Of a stretch of 64,000 nucleotides of DNA, positions 1 through 13,300 are shown piece after piece. The position numbers and the translations under genes were made by a program. The DNA lies in assembly GCA_022354845.1 (NCBI GenBank), contig CP031970.1, forward strand, positions 1,550,001-1,614,000, given 5' to 3'. This stretch comes from Streptococcus suis. GTDB taxonomy: Bacteria > Bacillota > Bacilli > Lactobacillales > Streptococcaceae. The stretch's first letter is position 1; every line of letters begins with the position of its first letter. The notes below the pieces were generated by a model. It ran no database searches. It saw nothing but the letters and a program-made list of their open reading frames with translations, and had not been told where the DNA came from.

Positions 1-257
1 AAACCAGACATCGATTTAGAACGGACAATGATATCTTTAGAAACTTTATTTAAGGCATGCCCAACGTGGATATTTCCGTTTGCGTAGGGAGGACCATCGT
101 GTAGGTGGAAGGACGGTTTTCCTTCGTTCAGTTCTTGACGTCGCACATACAAGTTTGCTTCATCCCAAGCTTTTTGCCATTCAGGTTCGCGTGTTGGCAA
201 ACCTGCGCGCATAGGAAAGGCTGTTTTACCCAAATTGAGGGTTTCTTTTAGTTTCAT
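1..257 (-). CDS. ileS: Isoleucyl-tRNA synthetase, N-terminal part (cut by window edge)
   Basis: The frame begins [20 protein letters not shown], the typical N-terminus of bacterial IleS, which charges tRNA-Ile in the cytoplasm. It continues past the left edge, so only about 85 residues are visible and the HIGH and KMSKS motifs are mostly outside. I chose the ATG at 257 over the adjacent ATG at 260 because the AGGAG Shine-Dalgarno sequence lies five bases from 257 and too close to 260. It follows the acetyltransferase gene by 10 bases on the same strand, so both probably share the upstream T-box leader. Confidence 0.93.
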   Translation of the reverse strand, partial: MKLKETLNLGKTAFPMRAGLPTREPEWQKAWDEANLYVRRQELNEGKPSFHLHDGPPYANGNIHVGHALNKVSKDIIVRSKSMSG

Positions 258-267
258 CATAACTCCT

Positions 268-711
268 TTATTTAACAATTAATTCCATTTTCATTTCTTG
301 ACCATCTAAACCGACTGGCTGAAAGCCAAATTTTTCTAAGATGTACCGCATTTTATGATTACCGATTACATAATTTACGGTAACCTTATGGCACTGCTGA
401 TCATCCCTAGCTCGTTGTAACACTTGCCGAATGACCTCCTTGCCAAAGCTCTGATTTTGATACTTCTGATCAATGAGCAAGCGCCAGATATAATAACTGT
501 TTTCCATAGGCTGATAGGACAACAAGAGAAATCCCACTGTTAGCTGTCCAGATTTAACAGCATATGGAAATAGGTCTTCACTATCTCGATACAGCCATGC
601 CTGAGCTAATGAATATTCAACTGACGCCACTCGGCGCTGATCTTTAGGTGCTACTTCAAGATCTAGCACCTGATCAAAATTATCTTTGTTTACCAGTTCT
701 AATCGTATCAT
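268..711 (-). CDS. GNAT-family N-acetyltransferase
   Basis: A 147-residue GNAT protein. The acetyl-CoA loop is visible as [14 protein letters not shown], followed by the usual C-terminal NxKMRxxxEKxGF strand-helix segment. Substrate unknown. An upstream in-frame start at 762 would place the N-terminus inside the T-box terminator region, so I take the ATG at 711 (MIRLELVNK). It lies between the T-box element and ileS, 10 bases before ileS, and so is probably co-regulated by uncharged tRNA. I do not recall an acetyltransferase as a fixed part of ileS operons; this looks like an accessory gene that has come under aminoacyl-tRNA control. Confidence 0.85.
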   Translation of the reverse strand: MIRLELVNKDNFDQVLDLEVAPKDQRRVASVEYSLAQAWLYRDSEDLFPYAVKSGQLTVGFLLLSYQPMENSYYIWRLLIDQKYQNQSFGKEVIRQVLQRARDDQQCHKVTVNYVIGNHKMRYILEKFGFQPVGLDGQEMKMELIVK

Positions 712-714
712 AAA

Positions 715-905
715 AAATAAAAAAAACTCCCGCCAAATAAGGACGAAAGTTCGTGGTACCACCTTAGTTCAGATAGAGTTTCCCCTATCCCTCAAGCGTT
801 CGTAACGTGAACCGACGTCTTTCCCTACTTCTTTCAGGAAAAATCATGCAAAGGGATTATCGCAAGAAAGGGATTGTAGGGCTTCCACCGTCTCCTACTC
901 GCTAA
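715..905 (-). promoter_or_regulatory. T-box leader (probable tRNA-Ile sensor)
   Basis: On the minus strand the core AAGGTGGTACCACG is the T-box sequence that pairs with the tRNA acceptor end. It is followed by an alternative terminator hairpin (arms around AACTTTCGTCC and GGCGGGAGTT) and a long T run at 715-726. About 150 nt of structured leader precede it. The downstream genes are the acetyltransferase and ileS, so isoleucine specificity is expected. I could not place the specifier codon with confidence, so specificity is inferred from the neighbour. Confidence 0.85.
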
Positions 906-938
906 AAATATTTCTATTGATAGTGTCTTTGCTCTCAG

Positions 939-1631
939 TTATTTTTCATCAATTGACAAGGCAATTGTTTCATTTTCTTCAAATGCTGTTGCTTGACGTG
1001 TCAATTCTGCAATTTCTTCTTCAGAAAGTTGTAAGGTATAATCCAAGTCTTTCTCTTCCACAGGTGCTTCTTCATCAAGCACTTTTACCAATACTTCTCT
1101 AAAGGCTTCATCGCTTGTTTGGATGTAAGATGCAGTTGGTCGTAAAATATCCTCCCACTCAGGTGAGTTTACCAATGACAACTGACTTTCGATTGTTGAT
1201 TTCAAGCGCTGATGGAACACACGTGTTTTATTCTTCAACTCTTCTGTTTCAACCGCTACTTTTTTAGCACTATCAGTCGAGATACGAAGAATTTCATTTG
1301 CCTTATCTTTCGCTTCATGCAATAAGGTTGCCACATCATAATCTGCTTGTTTAATGATATTTGCTGCTTGCTCATCCGCAGCTTTTTTCACTTTTTCAGC
1401 AGTATCTTGAGCCAATAGAACGGATTTGCTTAACGATTCTTTCATTTCATCAAAATAAGCCAATCGCTCACGCAAACTCTTCAATTCCAGCTCTTGTTCG
1501 TGATTTTTACGAACTAACTCTTCATAATCACGCGTTACAATATCTAAAAAGTCATCAACTTCATCTGCATCATAACCACGGAATTTTGTTCCGAAGGTTT
1601 TATCTTTTAATTCTAGTGCTGTTAGTACCAT
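939..1631 (-). CDS. divIVA: Cell division protein DivIVA
   Basis: A 230-residue coiled-coil protein. The N-terminal segment KDKTFGTKFRGYDADEVDDFL is the conserved DivIVA membrane-curvature and lipid-binding region, and residues from about 35 to 150 form a heptad-rich coiled coil. The C-terminal tail is acidic. In streptococci DivIVA marks the septum and poles and takes part in septal wall synthesis. It is the last gene of the ftsA-to-ylmH run, nine bases after ylmH, with the T-box transcript following. Length matches the family. Confidence 0.95.
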   Translation of the reverse strand: MVLTALELKDKTFGTKFRGYDADEVDDFLDIVTRDYEELVRKNHEQELELKSLRERLAYFDEMKESLSKSVLLAQDTAEKVKKAADEQAANIIKQADYDVATLLHEAKDKANEILRISTDSAKKVAVETEELKNKTRVFHQRLKSTIESQLSLVNSPEWEDILRPTASYIQTSDEAFREVLVKVLDEEAPVEEKDLDYTLQLSEEEIAELTRQATAFEENETIALSIDEK

Positions 1632-1639
1632 GGTTCCTC

Positions 1640-2431
1640 CTAAGTTTTTACTATGTCTATCTTTAATTTTATCTTTCCTTGCTTAGAAAAACCTAAAAAC
1701 TCGTTTAATCGAATTCTACCGTGTTTTCTCACACTAATCAATTGCCCAATTTCAACTGTCCGACTTGGTTGATCGGATTGGAGATAATCCAACTTTACAT
1801 GCCCTGCTTCTATCAACTTATTCGCAGTAGAGCGTGAAAGATTAAAAGCAACCGCAACCAACTTATCCAGTCTCAAACTGGAAACAAGAACATCTTTTGA
1901 ACGCCAGTCCTGTTGGTTCAATAATTGAACTGACAGCCATGAAATTTCTCGTACCTTGACAGGAACACGAGCAATTTTGGTGATAGACTGTTGAGCAATC
2001 TGTCCAAACTTTTCATCTAAAAACACCAAAAGCTGTTCTTCATTGACAATGATATCACCCAAGTATTCTCTTTTAATCCCCAATTGATTTAGAAAAGTTC
2101 CTAATACTTGAGAATGAGAAAGAGTATGAAACTTTCTTGAAAAAGATAAATCAAGAGCTGTTAGCCTAAAATCCTGAGTATCTATTTCATAGTAACTTGG
2201 AGCAATAATGACTCTCGAATGTTCAGTTGGCAAGAAGTCACGACTTGAAAAAGTTTGTAATTGATAATAATGCGCAATTTTAGATACAATATCATCTTGT
2301 CGGGGATGTAGAAAGTGCGTTAATCTATAGGAATATGTATCTTCAACTTGCTGACACATATCCATTATTTTCTCAACGAATTCCCTTTCTTCCTTGGCAA
2401 AATGTTGCATTATTTGTTTATCATTTTTCAT
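1640..2431 (-). CDS. ylmH: YlmH-family RNA-binding protein with S4 domain
   Basis: A 263-residue protein whose C-terminal part (DKLVAVAFNLSRSTANKLIE and the following VKLDYL segment) is an S4 RNA-binding domain. The N-terminal part matches the YlmH family found beside divIVA in Gram-positive bacteria. Homologues bind ribosomal 50S-tRNA complexes in ribosome quality control; a division role is uncertain. I chose the ATG at 2431 (MKNDKQIMQHF). The longer frame to 2512 overlaps ylmG by 79 bases and has no family similarity there. The start lies just after the ylmG stop at 2434. Confidence 0.9.
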   Translation of the reverse strand: MKNDKQIMQHFAKEEREFVEKIMDMCQQVEDTYSYRLTHFLHPRQDDIVSKIAHYYQLQTFSSRDFLPTEHSRVIIAPSYYEIDTQDFRLTALDLSFSRKFHTLSHSQVLGTFLNQLGIKREYLGDIIVNEEQLLVFLDEKFGQIAQQSITKIARVPVKVREISWLSVQLLNQQDWRSKDVLVSSLRLDKLVAVAFNLSRSTANKLIEAGHVKLDYLQSDQPSRTVEIGQLISVRKHGRIRLNEFLGFSKQGKIKLKIDIVKT

Positions 2432-2433
2432 GA

Positions 2434-2697
2434 TTAAGCTAGCAAAAGCAGGATGCGAATCAGTATACGAGTTCCAATGTTGAGTGCAATCATTGCAACC
2501 ATAACTGTCCAATCCAAGCCCATGAACTGTAGATTGAGCCGTCTAAACGGCTTTAATATAGGTGCCACAGCCCACTGAATCAAACGCCCCAATGGAGTCG
2601 CATAGAGATTGGGAAACCAGCTCAATAATGCATATGCCAATAAAAAATACGAATAAATTTCTACAATTTTTAAAATAAGAAAAATCAAAAATTGCAT
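2434..2697 (-). CDS. ylmG: YggT/YlmG family membrane protein
   Basis: An 87-residue protein with two hydrophobic segments (about residues 3-25 and 64-86). Between them is the family motif SWFPN followed by PLGRLIQWAVAPILKPFRR, typical of YggT proteins. The family is thought to help membrane organisation near the division machinery; its molecular role is not settled. It sits between sepF (five-base gap) and ylmH (two-base gap) in the division cluster. Confidence 0.92.
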   Translation of the reverse strand: MQFLIFLILKIVEIYSYFLLAYALLSWFPNLYATPLGRLIQWAVAPILKPFRRLNLQFMGLDWTVMVAMIALNIGTRILIRILLLLA

Positions 2698-2702
2698 AAA
2701 AT

Positions 2703-3269
2703 TTACCTCTTCATATCAAAATCAAATTGTGAATCTTGATTCGCACCGACATTTGTGTTACGGAGTTCCTCAATATGCACCGTTACATTTACAGGGGTTA
2801 ACAGCCACATTGTATTTGAAACTTTCTTTAAATTTCCAGAAAGAACTGATCGTGCCCCATCCAAATAATCCAAACAACGGCGTGCCTGTTGTTCAGACAT
2901 GTATTGGAAATCAATTAAAATACTTGCATTATCCAACAAGAGATTAACCATTTCTGGTGCATCTTCATAACGTTTTGGAAACTTAATATCAATTGTTGAT
3001 TTCAAATTACCTTGTTCGCTATGAGACATTAATTCTTGCTGACGATCATGTAAGCGTTGCAACCGCGACTCCGATCCACTGTTTACATCCCCTCGTGATT
3101 CGCCACGACTTGGTCTTTCAACAGGTCTGCTGATCGGTTTTATTGTAGCAGCATGCATTGCTGGTCGTTTATTACCAGTAGAATTTGCTTGGTACTGTTC
3201 ATCAACCTCGTTTGCATCTTCTACTTCAAAATAGTTAACTAAATTTTTAAATGTATCTTTAATTCCCAT
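2703..3269 (-). CDS. sepF: Cell division protein SepF
   Basis: A 188-residue SepF. The N-terminal MGIKDTFKNLVNYF is the expected membrane-binding amphipathic helix. A variable charged linker follows (about residues 20-90). The C-terminal domain (about 91-175) carries the SepF-typical VNLLLDNASILIDFQYMSE and RCLDYLDGARSVLSG segments that form the FtsZ-binding ring-building fold. It anchors and aligns FtsZ filaments at the membrane. The position between ylmE and ylmG is the canonical one. Confidence 0.95.
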   Translation of the reverse strand: MGIKDTFKNLVNYFEVEDANEVDEQYQANSTGNKRPAMHAATIKPISRPVERPSRGESRGDVNSGSESRLQRLHDRQQELMSHSEQGNLKSTIDIKFPKRYEDAPEMVNLLLDNASILIDFQYMSEQQARRCLDYLDGARSVLSGNLKKVSNTMWLLTPVNVTVHIEELRNTNVGANQDSQFDFDMKR

Positions 3270-3283
3270 ACCTACTTCATCCC

Positions 3284-3958
3284 CTATTCAGTAAAAAATG
3301 CAGAGCCTACACGGACAAAGGTTGCCCCATGTTGTATTGCCTGTACATAGTCACCGCTCATTCCCATACTTAATTCAGTAAATGGCATATGCGGTATGTT
3401 TCTTGCTGAAAGTGTTTTATGTATCTCATTCATTTTTGAGAAAATTTCGTTTAATTCTTCTGAATCAGCATCAAAAGGTGCCATTGTCATCAAACCAACA
3501 ACTTCCACTTTCTCAAAAGGGATCAATTGAGGAATAATCTCCTCTAATTCATCAATAGAGAAGCCATGCTTACTTTGCTCACCTGAAATATTCAATTGTA
3601 AGAAGCATTTAATCGGTTTTTCTGCACGTTTATTGATCTCCTCAGCTAATTTGACTGAATCCAAAGCATGAAAGTAATCGACATAATTGATCACATCTTT
3701 CACTTTTCTTCTTTGAAGTGTACCAATCAGATGCCAAGTCAATTCTTGATCAGATAAGGCATGATACTTGTCTAAAAATTTATCAACACGATTTTCACCA
3801 ATATGATGAATACCTGTTTTAATCAATTCTCTAACAATAGAGCTGTCAACATATTTTGTGACAGCTATGACATTCACTGATTGACTAGGCCGATGTGCAT
3901 TTTTCTCTGCATGTTCAACAGTAGCAAACACATCATCTCTATTTTTTTGTAGATTCAT
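3284..3958 (-). CDS. ylmE: YggS-family PLP-binding protein (YlmE)
   Basis: A 224-residue pyridoxal-phosphate homeostasis protein. The PLP lysine lies in the N-terminal strand VNVIAVTKYVDSSIV (about residue 35). The family motifs HHIGENRVDKFLDK, WHLIGTLQRRKVK and ELSMGMSGDYVQAIQHGATFVRVGS are all visible. It is a single-domain alanine-racemase fold without a recognised catalytic role and buffers cellular PLP. It follows ftsZ almost directly (stop of ftsZ at 3960) and is co-transcribed with it. Confidence 0.93.
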   Translation of the reverse strand: MNLQKNRDDVFATVEHAEKNAHRPSQSVNVIAVTKYVDSSIVRELIKTGIHHIGENRVDKFLDKYHALSDQELTWHLIGTLQRRKVKDVINYVDYFHALDSVKLAEEINKRAEKPIKCFLQLNISGEQSKHGFSIDELEEIIPQLIPFEKVEVVGLMTMAPFDADSEELNEIFSKMNEIHKTLSARNIPHMPFTELSMGMSGDYVQAIQHGATFVRVGSAFFTE

Positions 3959-3959
3959 T

Positions 3960-6595
<2,636 letters not shown>

Positions 6596-6738
6596 TCTAT
6601 CCGTCCTCTCTTACTTTCAACTTTAACAAACATAATTCCAATTTTCAAAAAATAGTGCAATTAGTCATCTTTTATTATATCATATCTTCTAGAAAAAAAG
6701 TGTCTCGAATGGCTTTTTCTAAGAAAATTTCTATATTT

Positions 6739-7761
6739 TTATTGACTAGTTTTGACATATCGATAGATTCCTACTTCCATATCTATGACAGACGGTTCGA
6801 CAATATCCAACACAATTTTTGAATAGTATGGCAACTTGGTATCAATTTCACTTAAAGGAACCAAAATCGTATTGCCATCTGTCATGGTCAAAGTCGATAA
6901 ATCCGCTGTAACTTTGCTTGGTGTTAAAGTGATTTCTTGAATCTTGGAAGTAATTGTTTCATCCACCTTGGCCAGTTGCTCCGCAAGCGATTTGATTGAT
7001 GCCTTATCTGTCAATTTTACTAAAAGATAGGTTTCAGGAAGTTGATCTGCTGGGATTGCTTCGCTAGCTATTTCTCCACTGGAAAGAATCCGATAATATT
7101 GACTGTTTTCTTCCAGATAACCTATCAACTTATACTCTTTAACGTGAATAGTAAAGGCATTTGGAAAACGATAGGCTATGGTTGCTTCAGAAATCTCGGG
7201 ACTTGCTTTTTTGATGTTCTCAGCATAATTTTTTGCATTCAATGCTATCGTAACAATATAATCCTGATTCGAAATCAAACTGAGCTGTTCGACCTCTTGG
7301 GCAGTTAACCTCTCATTCCCTTGTACGGAGATGATTTTGTCCTTACTAAATGGTGTGATAAAATACAGCGAAAGCAAAAACAGAACCAAACTACCCAGCA
7401 AAACTGGGATTGCTTTTAAAAGGGCCATTCTAGGAAGTGGATCCTTTTTCTTTAAAGTAACCAGTTCTTGTTCTAATGCATCATCCGTTATTTCAGTTGG
7501 TGTTTCATTCGTTTTCTTGTTTTTTTTCCAGCGTTTTAGGAAGCCATTTTTTTTCTTTTCCGGTTCATCTACAGGAACAAAAACTTCTTCATCTTGCTGA
7601 TTTTGTTGCTCCAAATAAGCTTGATGCCGTGATTTCCATTGTTCAAAGAAGGCACTTTTTTCATCATCTGAGGCATCCATTGTTGGAACAGAGGAATCTA
7701 AATCAAGAGATGGCTCTGAATTCTTATTTTCTACCAACTCTTTTGGGTCTTTTTCATCCAT
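6739..7761 (-). CDS. divIB: Cell division protein DivIB/FtsQ
   Basis: A 340-residue bitopic protein. There is an acidic and lysine-rich cytoplasmic N-terminus of about 115 residues, one membrane segment (LLGSLVLFLLSLYFI, about residues 122-140), then a POTRA domain starting SVQGNERLTAQEVEQLS and a beta domain. It belongs to the divisome subcomplex with FtsL and DivIC that activates septal peptidoglycan synthesis. It follows murG after seven bases and ends the murD-murG-divIB unit. Confidence 0.93.
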   Translation of the reverse strand: MDEKDPKELVENKNSEPSLDLDSSVPTMDASDDEKSAFFEQWKSRHQAYLEQQNQQDEEVFVPVDEPEKKKNGFLKRWKKNKKTNETPTEITDDALEQELVTLKKKDPLPRMALLKAIPVLLGSLVLFLLSLYFITPFSKDKIISVQGNERLTAQEVEQLSLISNQDYIVTIALNAKNYAENIKKASPEISEATIAYRFPNAFTIHVKEYKLIGYLEENSQYYRILSSGEIASEAIPADQLPETYLLVKLTDKASIKSLAEQLAKVDETITSKIQEITLTPSKVTADLSTLTMTDGNTILVPLSEIDTKLPYYSKIVLDIVEPSVIDMEVGIYRYVKTSQ

Positions 7762-7768
7762 ACCTCAT

Positions 7769-8833
7769 CTACCTTCCTATATCTTCCATTAACAAGCGAT
7801 AAAAACTATCAACTGACTGTATTTCAGTAGATTGTTCCATATTTTGGATATAAAAGTCTTTGTTTTCTAGCAAAGCTTCCACCTCAGACAACAAGGTATC
7901 AACTGTAAATTGCTCCTCACTAATTTGTCGAGAGTAACCTTTTTTCTCCGCATACAGAGCATTTTCAATCTGATCTCCACGACTTGCTTGACGGCCGAGT
8001 GGAACGATGAGATGCAATTTTTTCATTGCAATCAATTCAAATAAGGTATTGGAACCACCACGTGTCACCACGACATCCGCAAAATCCATCAAGGGTTGAT
8101 AAAGCTCCGTAATATAATCTACACGATAGATATGTTTATCCAGTTGGTTGAGTCGTGCATCGCCAGTCAAGTTAATAATATTGAAACCATCTGTCAATAT
8201 CTTAGCATGCTGGCTGATTAAATTATTAAATACCTTAGCTCCACCAGAACCACCAACAAATAATAAAGTCGGCAATTGTTTGTCAAAATGGCTTAGGATT
8301 TCAGGTAATTGGATTGGAGTAACCTTGTCTGTTTGCTGCCCGACCTTGGTCACTGCCCCAACGTGTTTTACTTTTGCCAGTTCTGATGGTTGCTCAAAGG
8401 TACTATACATTGTCGTCGCAAACTTATAGGCAATTTTATTGGCTAGTCCCATCGACAAATCAGATTCGTGGATAAAGACCGGTACTCTTAACAAGTTTGC
8501 TGCGATAACTGGTGGTACAGAAACAAAGCCACCTTTTGAAAATAGGGCTTGAGGACGAATTTTGGCAATAATCGCAATGGATTGAAGAATGCCAAACCCA
8601 ACCTTGAATACATCCACCATATTTTGGAAAGAGAAATAACGACGCAGTTTCCCAGTAGCGATGGAATGAAATTGGACATCTAAGCCAGAATTTTTAATTT
8701 GCTCATACTCAATCCCATTTCGATCCCCAATATAATGCACTTCCCAACCATCTTTGATGAAACGAGGCATTAAAAGGAGATTGAGCGTCACGTGTCCAAC
8801 TGTTCCTCCACCTGTAAAAACAATTTTTTTCAT
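7769..8833 (-). CDS. murG: UDP-GlcNAc:lipid I GlcNAc transferase MurG
   Basis: A 354-residue GT28 glycosyltransferase that converts lipid I to lipid II on the inner membrane face. The N-terminal glycine loop [16 protein letters not shown] (families usually show GGTGGH), the central [16 protein letters not shown] and the UDP-GlcNAc site [18 protein letters not shown] followed by PLG are present. It lies three bases after murD and is probably translationally linked to it. Confidence 0.95.
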   Translation of the reverse strand: MKKIVFTGGGTVGHVTLNLLLMPRFIKDGWEVHYIGDRNGIEYEQIKNSGLDVQFHSIATGKLRRYFSFQNMVDVFKVGFGILQSIAIIAKIRPQALFSKGGFVSVPPVIAANLLRVPVFIHESDLSMGLANKIAYKFATTMYSTFEQPSELAKVKHVGAVTKVGQQTDKVTPIQLPEILSHFDKQLPTLLFVGGSGGAKVFNNLISQHAKILTDGFNIINLTGDARLNQLDKHIYRVDYITELYQPLMDFADVVVTRGGSNTLFELIAMKKLHLIVPLGRQASRGDQIENALYAEKKGYSRQISEEQFTVDTLLSEVEALLENKDFYIQNMEQSTEIQSVDSFYRLLMEDIGR

Positions 8834-8836
8834 ATT

Positions 8837-10189
8837 TTATTTACTTAACTCCTCATAGGTTTGTAGGAATACATCGCCACGTACCTCAAAATTAGGATAC
8901 ATATCCCAACTTGCATTTGCAGGGCTCAAAAGGACAACATCCCCTGGTTCAGCAACTTTAAAGGCCTTACGAGTAGCATCCGCAATCTCATCAGCCGAGA
9001 TATAGCCAACACCAGCTTTTTCAGCAGCCCGTTGCACACGTGGTGCTGACTGACCTAAGATAACCATCTTCTTCAAGCCTACAAGATCTGGTACTAAATC
9101 ATCAAATTCATTGCCACGATCCAAACCGCCCGCAATCAATACTACCTTTTGATTATCAAATCCTGAAAGAGCTTTTTGAGTTGCTAATATATTGGTAGAC
9201 TTGCTATCGTTATAGAATGACACATTGTTTATTTTACCAACAAACTGTAGGCGGTGTTTCACACCACCAAATGCAGACAAACTCTCTTGAATCGCCTGAT
9301 TCGTTACTCCCAAAATCTTGGCAACTGCAATGGTAGCCAAGGCATTTTCGATATTATGAGCTCCTGGGACACCCAGCTGATCTGCGTCCATGACATATTC
9401 ACCCTTGAAGTACAATTTTCCATCAGCTAAATATGCACCATCCACCTCTTCCAAGGTTGAAAATGGCACAACATTGGCTTTGGTATGTAGAGCCAATTCT
9501 TTGATTTCAGCTTGATTGACGTTCAAGACAATGAAATCCTCTTCTGTCATTTGACGTTGAATCATCCATTTCGCAGCCACATAGTCTTCAAAAGTCCCAT
9601 GGTAATCAATATGGCTTGCAATCAAATTTGTCAGTACTGCAATATGAGGTCTGAACGATTCTGTTCCCATTAGTTGGAAAGAAGACAACTCCATGACCAA
9701 AGTATCGTCCTTTGTTGCTGTCTGTGCCACAGATGAAGCGGGATAGCCAATATTCCCACATAATTTAGCAGGTTTGTGTCCAGCATTTAAGACTTCAGCA
9801 ATCATAGTGGTTGTAGTTGTTTTTCCATTAGAGCCAGTAATGCCGACAATTGGAGCCTCTGAAATCAAATAAGCCAATTCAACCTCAGTCCACACAGGAA
9901 TTCCTTTTTGCAAAGCCTTTTCAACCATCGGATTATCATAGCGAATACCTGGATTTTTCACAACAAGCGCAAAATCTTCATCCAGTAAATCCAAGGGATG
10001 ACTTCCACAAATGACACGAATCCCTTCTTCTAACAATGATTGTGCCGTCGGATTTTCATCAAATGGTTTTCCATCATTCACTGTCACAATCGCACCCAAT
10101 TTATCCAATAAACGAGCAGCTGATTCACCAGATTTTGCCAATCCCAAAACTAATACTTTTTTATTTTTAAATTGTTCAATCATTTTCAT
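8837..10189 (-). CDS. murD: UDP-MurNAc-L-alanine:D-glutamate ligase MurD
   Basis: A 450-residue Mur ligase that adds D-Glu to the peptidoglycan precursor. The three domains are clear: an N-terminal Rossmann domain ([17 protein letters not shown]), the central ATPase with P-loop [12 protein letters not shown] at residues 117-128, and a C-terminal domain from about residue 310 ([19 protein letters not shown] and DRGNEFDDL). It is the first gene of the murD-murG-divIB unit. The two ATGs at codons 1 and 3 are both possible starts. Confidence 0.95.
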   Translation of the reverse strand: MKMIEQFKNKKVLVLGLAKSGESAARLLDKLGAIVTVNDGKPFDENPTAQSLLEEGIRVICGSHPLDLLDEDFALVVKNPGIRYDNPMVEKALQKGIPVWTEVELAYLISEAPIVGITGSNGKTTTTTMIAEVLNAGHKPAKLCGNIGYPASSVAQTATKDDTLVMELSSFQLMGTESFRPHIAVLTNLIASHIDYHGTFEDYVAAKWMIQRQMTEEDFIVLNVNQAEIKELALHTKANVVPFSTLEEVDGAYLADGKLYFKGEYVMDADQLGVPGAHNIENALATIAVAKILGVTNQAIQESLSAFGGVKHRLQFVGKINNVSFYNDSKSTNILATQKALSGFDNQKVVLIAGGLDRGNEFDDLVPDLVGLKKMVILGQSAPRVQRAAEKAGVGYISADEIADATRKAFKVAEPGDVVLLSPANASWDMYPNFEVRGDVFLQTYEELSK

Positions 10190-10321
10190 ATACTTTACCT
10201 TTGACTTTCTAACACTCTATTTTACCTTGAAATAGCACCATTTTCAAGACATAGGGGTAGAAAGTCTATATCAATTAGGTAACAACCCATCATCAAATAG
10301 TAACCTTTACGAAATTTGATA

Positions 10322-10355
10322 AAATCAAAAAAGAGGGAGTAACCTTCCCTCTTTA
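10322..10355 (-). terminator. Rho-independent terminator after the amylase gene
   Basis: On the minus strand AAAGAGGGA pairs with TCCCTCTTT across a seven-base loop and runs into a short T tract. It lies about 12 bases beyond the stop of the amylase gene and separates it from murD. Confidence 0.85.
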
Positions 10356-10367
10356 CATAGATGATTT

Positions 10368-13300
10368 TTATTTCAATCCATCTTTCGGATATTGACCATT
10401 CAATTTGAAATCAAAACCAACTGCAGATGGAAATTGTACATTGCTATTTGGTTTATTGAAAAGAATTTTCACATTCTTTTCTGCATATTCTTCTGGTAAG
10501 TCAATAAAGAAATGACCATCATTTCCTTTTATCATTGGTTTTCCAGGCCATGCCCCAAGGGGACTTTGGATCGGATTTCCGTAATATGCATAGACATTGG
10601 CAGCATCCCAGCCACCAGGATTTTCAAACTGAATCCGGGTAAATCCTTCCTCTGGTAGGACAGGATAACGGTTCCCAGTCTGATCATACAAATGTCCTAA
10701 CTCAATCGTAAAGCCAGCTTGATTTTGCGTAGGATATTGTACCTTAGTCTCAGGATTATTGAAAATAATTCTTCCCCCCACCAAATCAACAGACAATTCA
10801 ATATAGTAGCCATGCTCATCCTTGGTCATCTCTTTCCCTGGCCAAGTGCCAACAACAGGTTGACCTTTTTGGTCATAAACATAGGCATAGACCTTTTTCC
10901 ATTTCTGAGGATTGCTAAAATACACACGTGTAGCGATCTTTTTCTCATCTACACTCACTTTGGTTCCAACTTCGACAACTTTTGGAGTTGGTTCCGTTAC
11001 AACCACTTCCTTCACTTTTTCACGACTAGCTTCAACCCCATTTTTATAGGTCACTTTATAGGTAATCTCTTTGCTACCAGCTTTACCTTCAGAAAGGGTA
11101 TTGGTCACACCCTTGTCCACCTCAGGGTTTTCCACCGTTTTCGTTTCAAATGGAATGGATTCTGTAACAACCTCCTCTTTAACCGTAACTTCTTCTGCCA
11201 CTTTCAAACCAGTCTTAGAATAAGTTCCTTTTGCAACAAAATCAAAACCAACAGATTGAGGGTATTGGCCCCCCCTGTTATTGCTGAATAAAACTTTCAC
11301 ACCCAATGTGCTGTATGTTGAAGGTACATTTAGAGCATATGCACCTGATACCTCTTTTGTCATCTTAGTACCGGGCCATGCTCCAAGAAGGTGGTTGCCT
11401 TTGGCATCATACATATAGGCATAGACTTCTGTCCAATTGTCTGGATTATCGAAATAGATTGTCGTTTGAGTAATTGGCTCTTCTGGAAGCTCCACCTTTT
11501 TTTTCGTGATGGTATAGGTTTTTGTAACGGACTGGTTATCCAATGATGTTGCAGCCAATGTCAATGTTACACTGCTACCTGCTGCTAAATTTTGACCAAC
11601 TGTAATGGTTTGTCCGTTGCTGAATGTGACAGCAGGACCATTTCCTAGCTTGTAAGAAGCCGTCTTCGCATTGGCCACTTCCAATGTCAATGTTGCGGTA
11701 TCGGAGATTTCAATTGTATCCGTAGATTGATCTTTCACTCCAAGAACAACAGGTTTCACTGGCGCTTCCTTTACCGTCACTTGACAAGTCGCCACATGTG
11801 AACCATCCACTGTTGTTACAGTTATTTCCGTTTTTCCAGCCTTGATTGCTTTTACAAGACCATCCGGTGACACAGTCGCAATATCTGACTGACTAGAAGT
11901 CCATGACAATCGTTTATTGGTCGCATCACTTGGTGTAACTGTTGCTGTTAATTGTTCGGATTGATTAATATCAAGCTCTAAACTTGCTTGATTCAAGGTT
12001 ACGCCCTCTACCGCCTTCACGTCAGCAGACTCATAGGTTGACCATGAAGATGAACCAAAATCATAGAGAGTCTTTGCCACATCAATTGTCAAATCTTTGG
12101 TTTGTTGGCTACCGTTATTAAAAATAATCTTGTCGTAATTAGTCTCAGGAGACAATTCAATACTATAGATTCCATCTCCTAAAGCAACCATGGATTCACC
12201 TGGCCAAGCTGCATTTTTCGGAATTGGATTGCTGGTTGAATCCCATGCATAGGCATTTACTGTCGCCCAATTAGCCGTATTTTTGAAGTAAATGGTTGTT
12301 GCATTCGTATTCTTTTCAACGGTTACTTCACATTGAGCCTTATGATTGCCATACCGACTTGTCACCGTAATCGTTGCTGTACCAGGTTTCAGAGCAGTCA
12401 CTTTTCCAGACTCATCCACCTTAGCCACTGTTGGATCCGAACTTTCCCAAACTACCTCCGGATAAGTGGTATTTTCTGGTTCAACCTTAGCCTGTAATTG
12501 TTCCGATTCCTTGGTCAATAGAGTCAGACTATTCTTATTTAATGTGATAGAAGTTGGCTTGATAATGTCTGGATTTTCTTCAACCGTCACTTGAATCGTT
12601 TTTTCAATGCCATTTGTGGTTTTTACAGTTACTGTCGTTTTCCCTACAGATACACCGGTAATTTCACCATTTGAAACCGCTGCAATATCTGGATTTTTTG
12701 AAGTCCATTTTACAATAGGAGAAGCACCCACAGGACTTACTTTAGCCGTTACTTTTGTAGAAGTTGCTTCCTTGATGGTAACGGATGACGTGCTCACTTC
12801 CAAGTTTGTAGGTTCTACAACTGAAATTTGGCCATTATCAATCGGTACAACTACGCCACCATCAGTCAAATATTGACCATTCGGAATGACACGGCCTGTG
12901 GCAGGTGTCTTGCTTGTATTTAACACATAGACCTTCATGTTTCCTTTACCAGAAACTTGAGCTGTTAATGTGCCATTTGACACCACTTTTGTATCGCCTG
13001 TAACAGCATCTACATAGGTACCATTTGGGATTCCTGAGAAGGTTGCATTGCCTGAAATAGCCACCAAGGCGAAACTATCTGTCTTATCATCTGTATACCG
13101 TCTCTTGAAAGCCATATTTCCTGAGATACCATCAGTAGAATATTGCCCTTTTCTAAGAGCAGGAATAGCTTGGCGGAGACGATTGAGACGAATGATATGT
13201 TGAGAAAGAGGAGCCTGTAAAGTCTCAGCAACTTTTCCACTCAGATTTCCAAACTCTGTAAAGTCAGTCGTATCGACATTTCCTTCAAGGTAATCCCCGT

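Noticed and set aside
711-762. Longer N-terminus of the acetyltransferase
   Set aside because: It would lie in the T-box terminator and has no family similarity.
10719-11291. 190-residue plus-strand frame in the amylase region
   Set aside because: Antisense to the amylase C-terminal modules; low complexity and no start signal.
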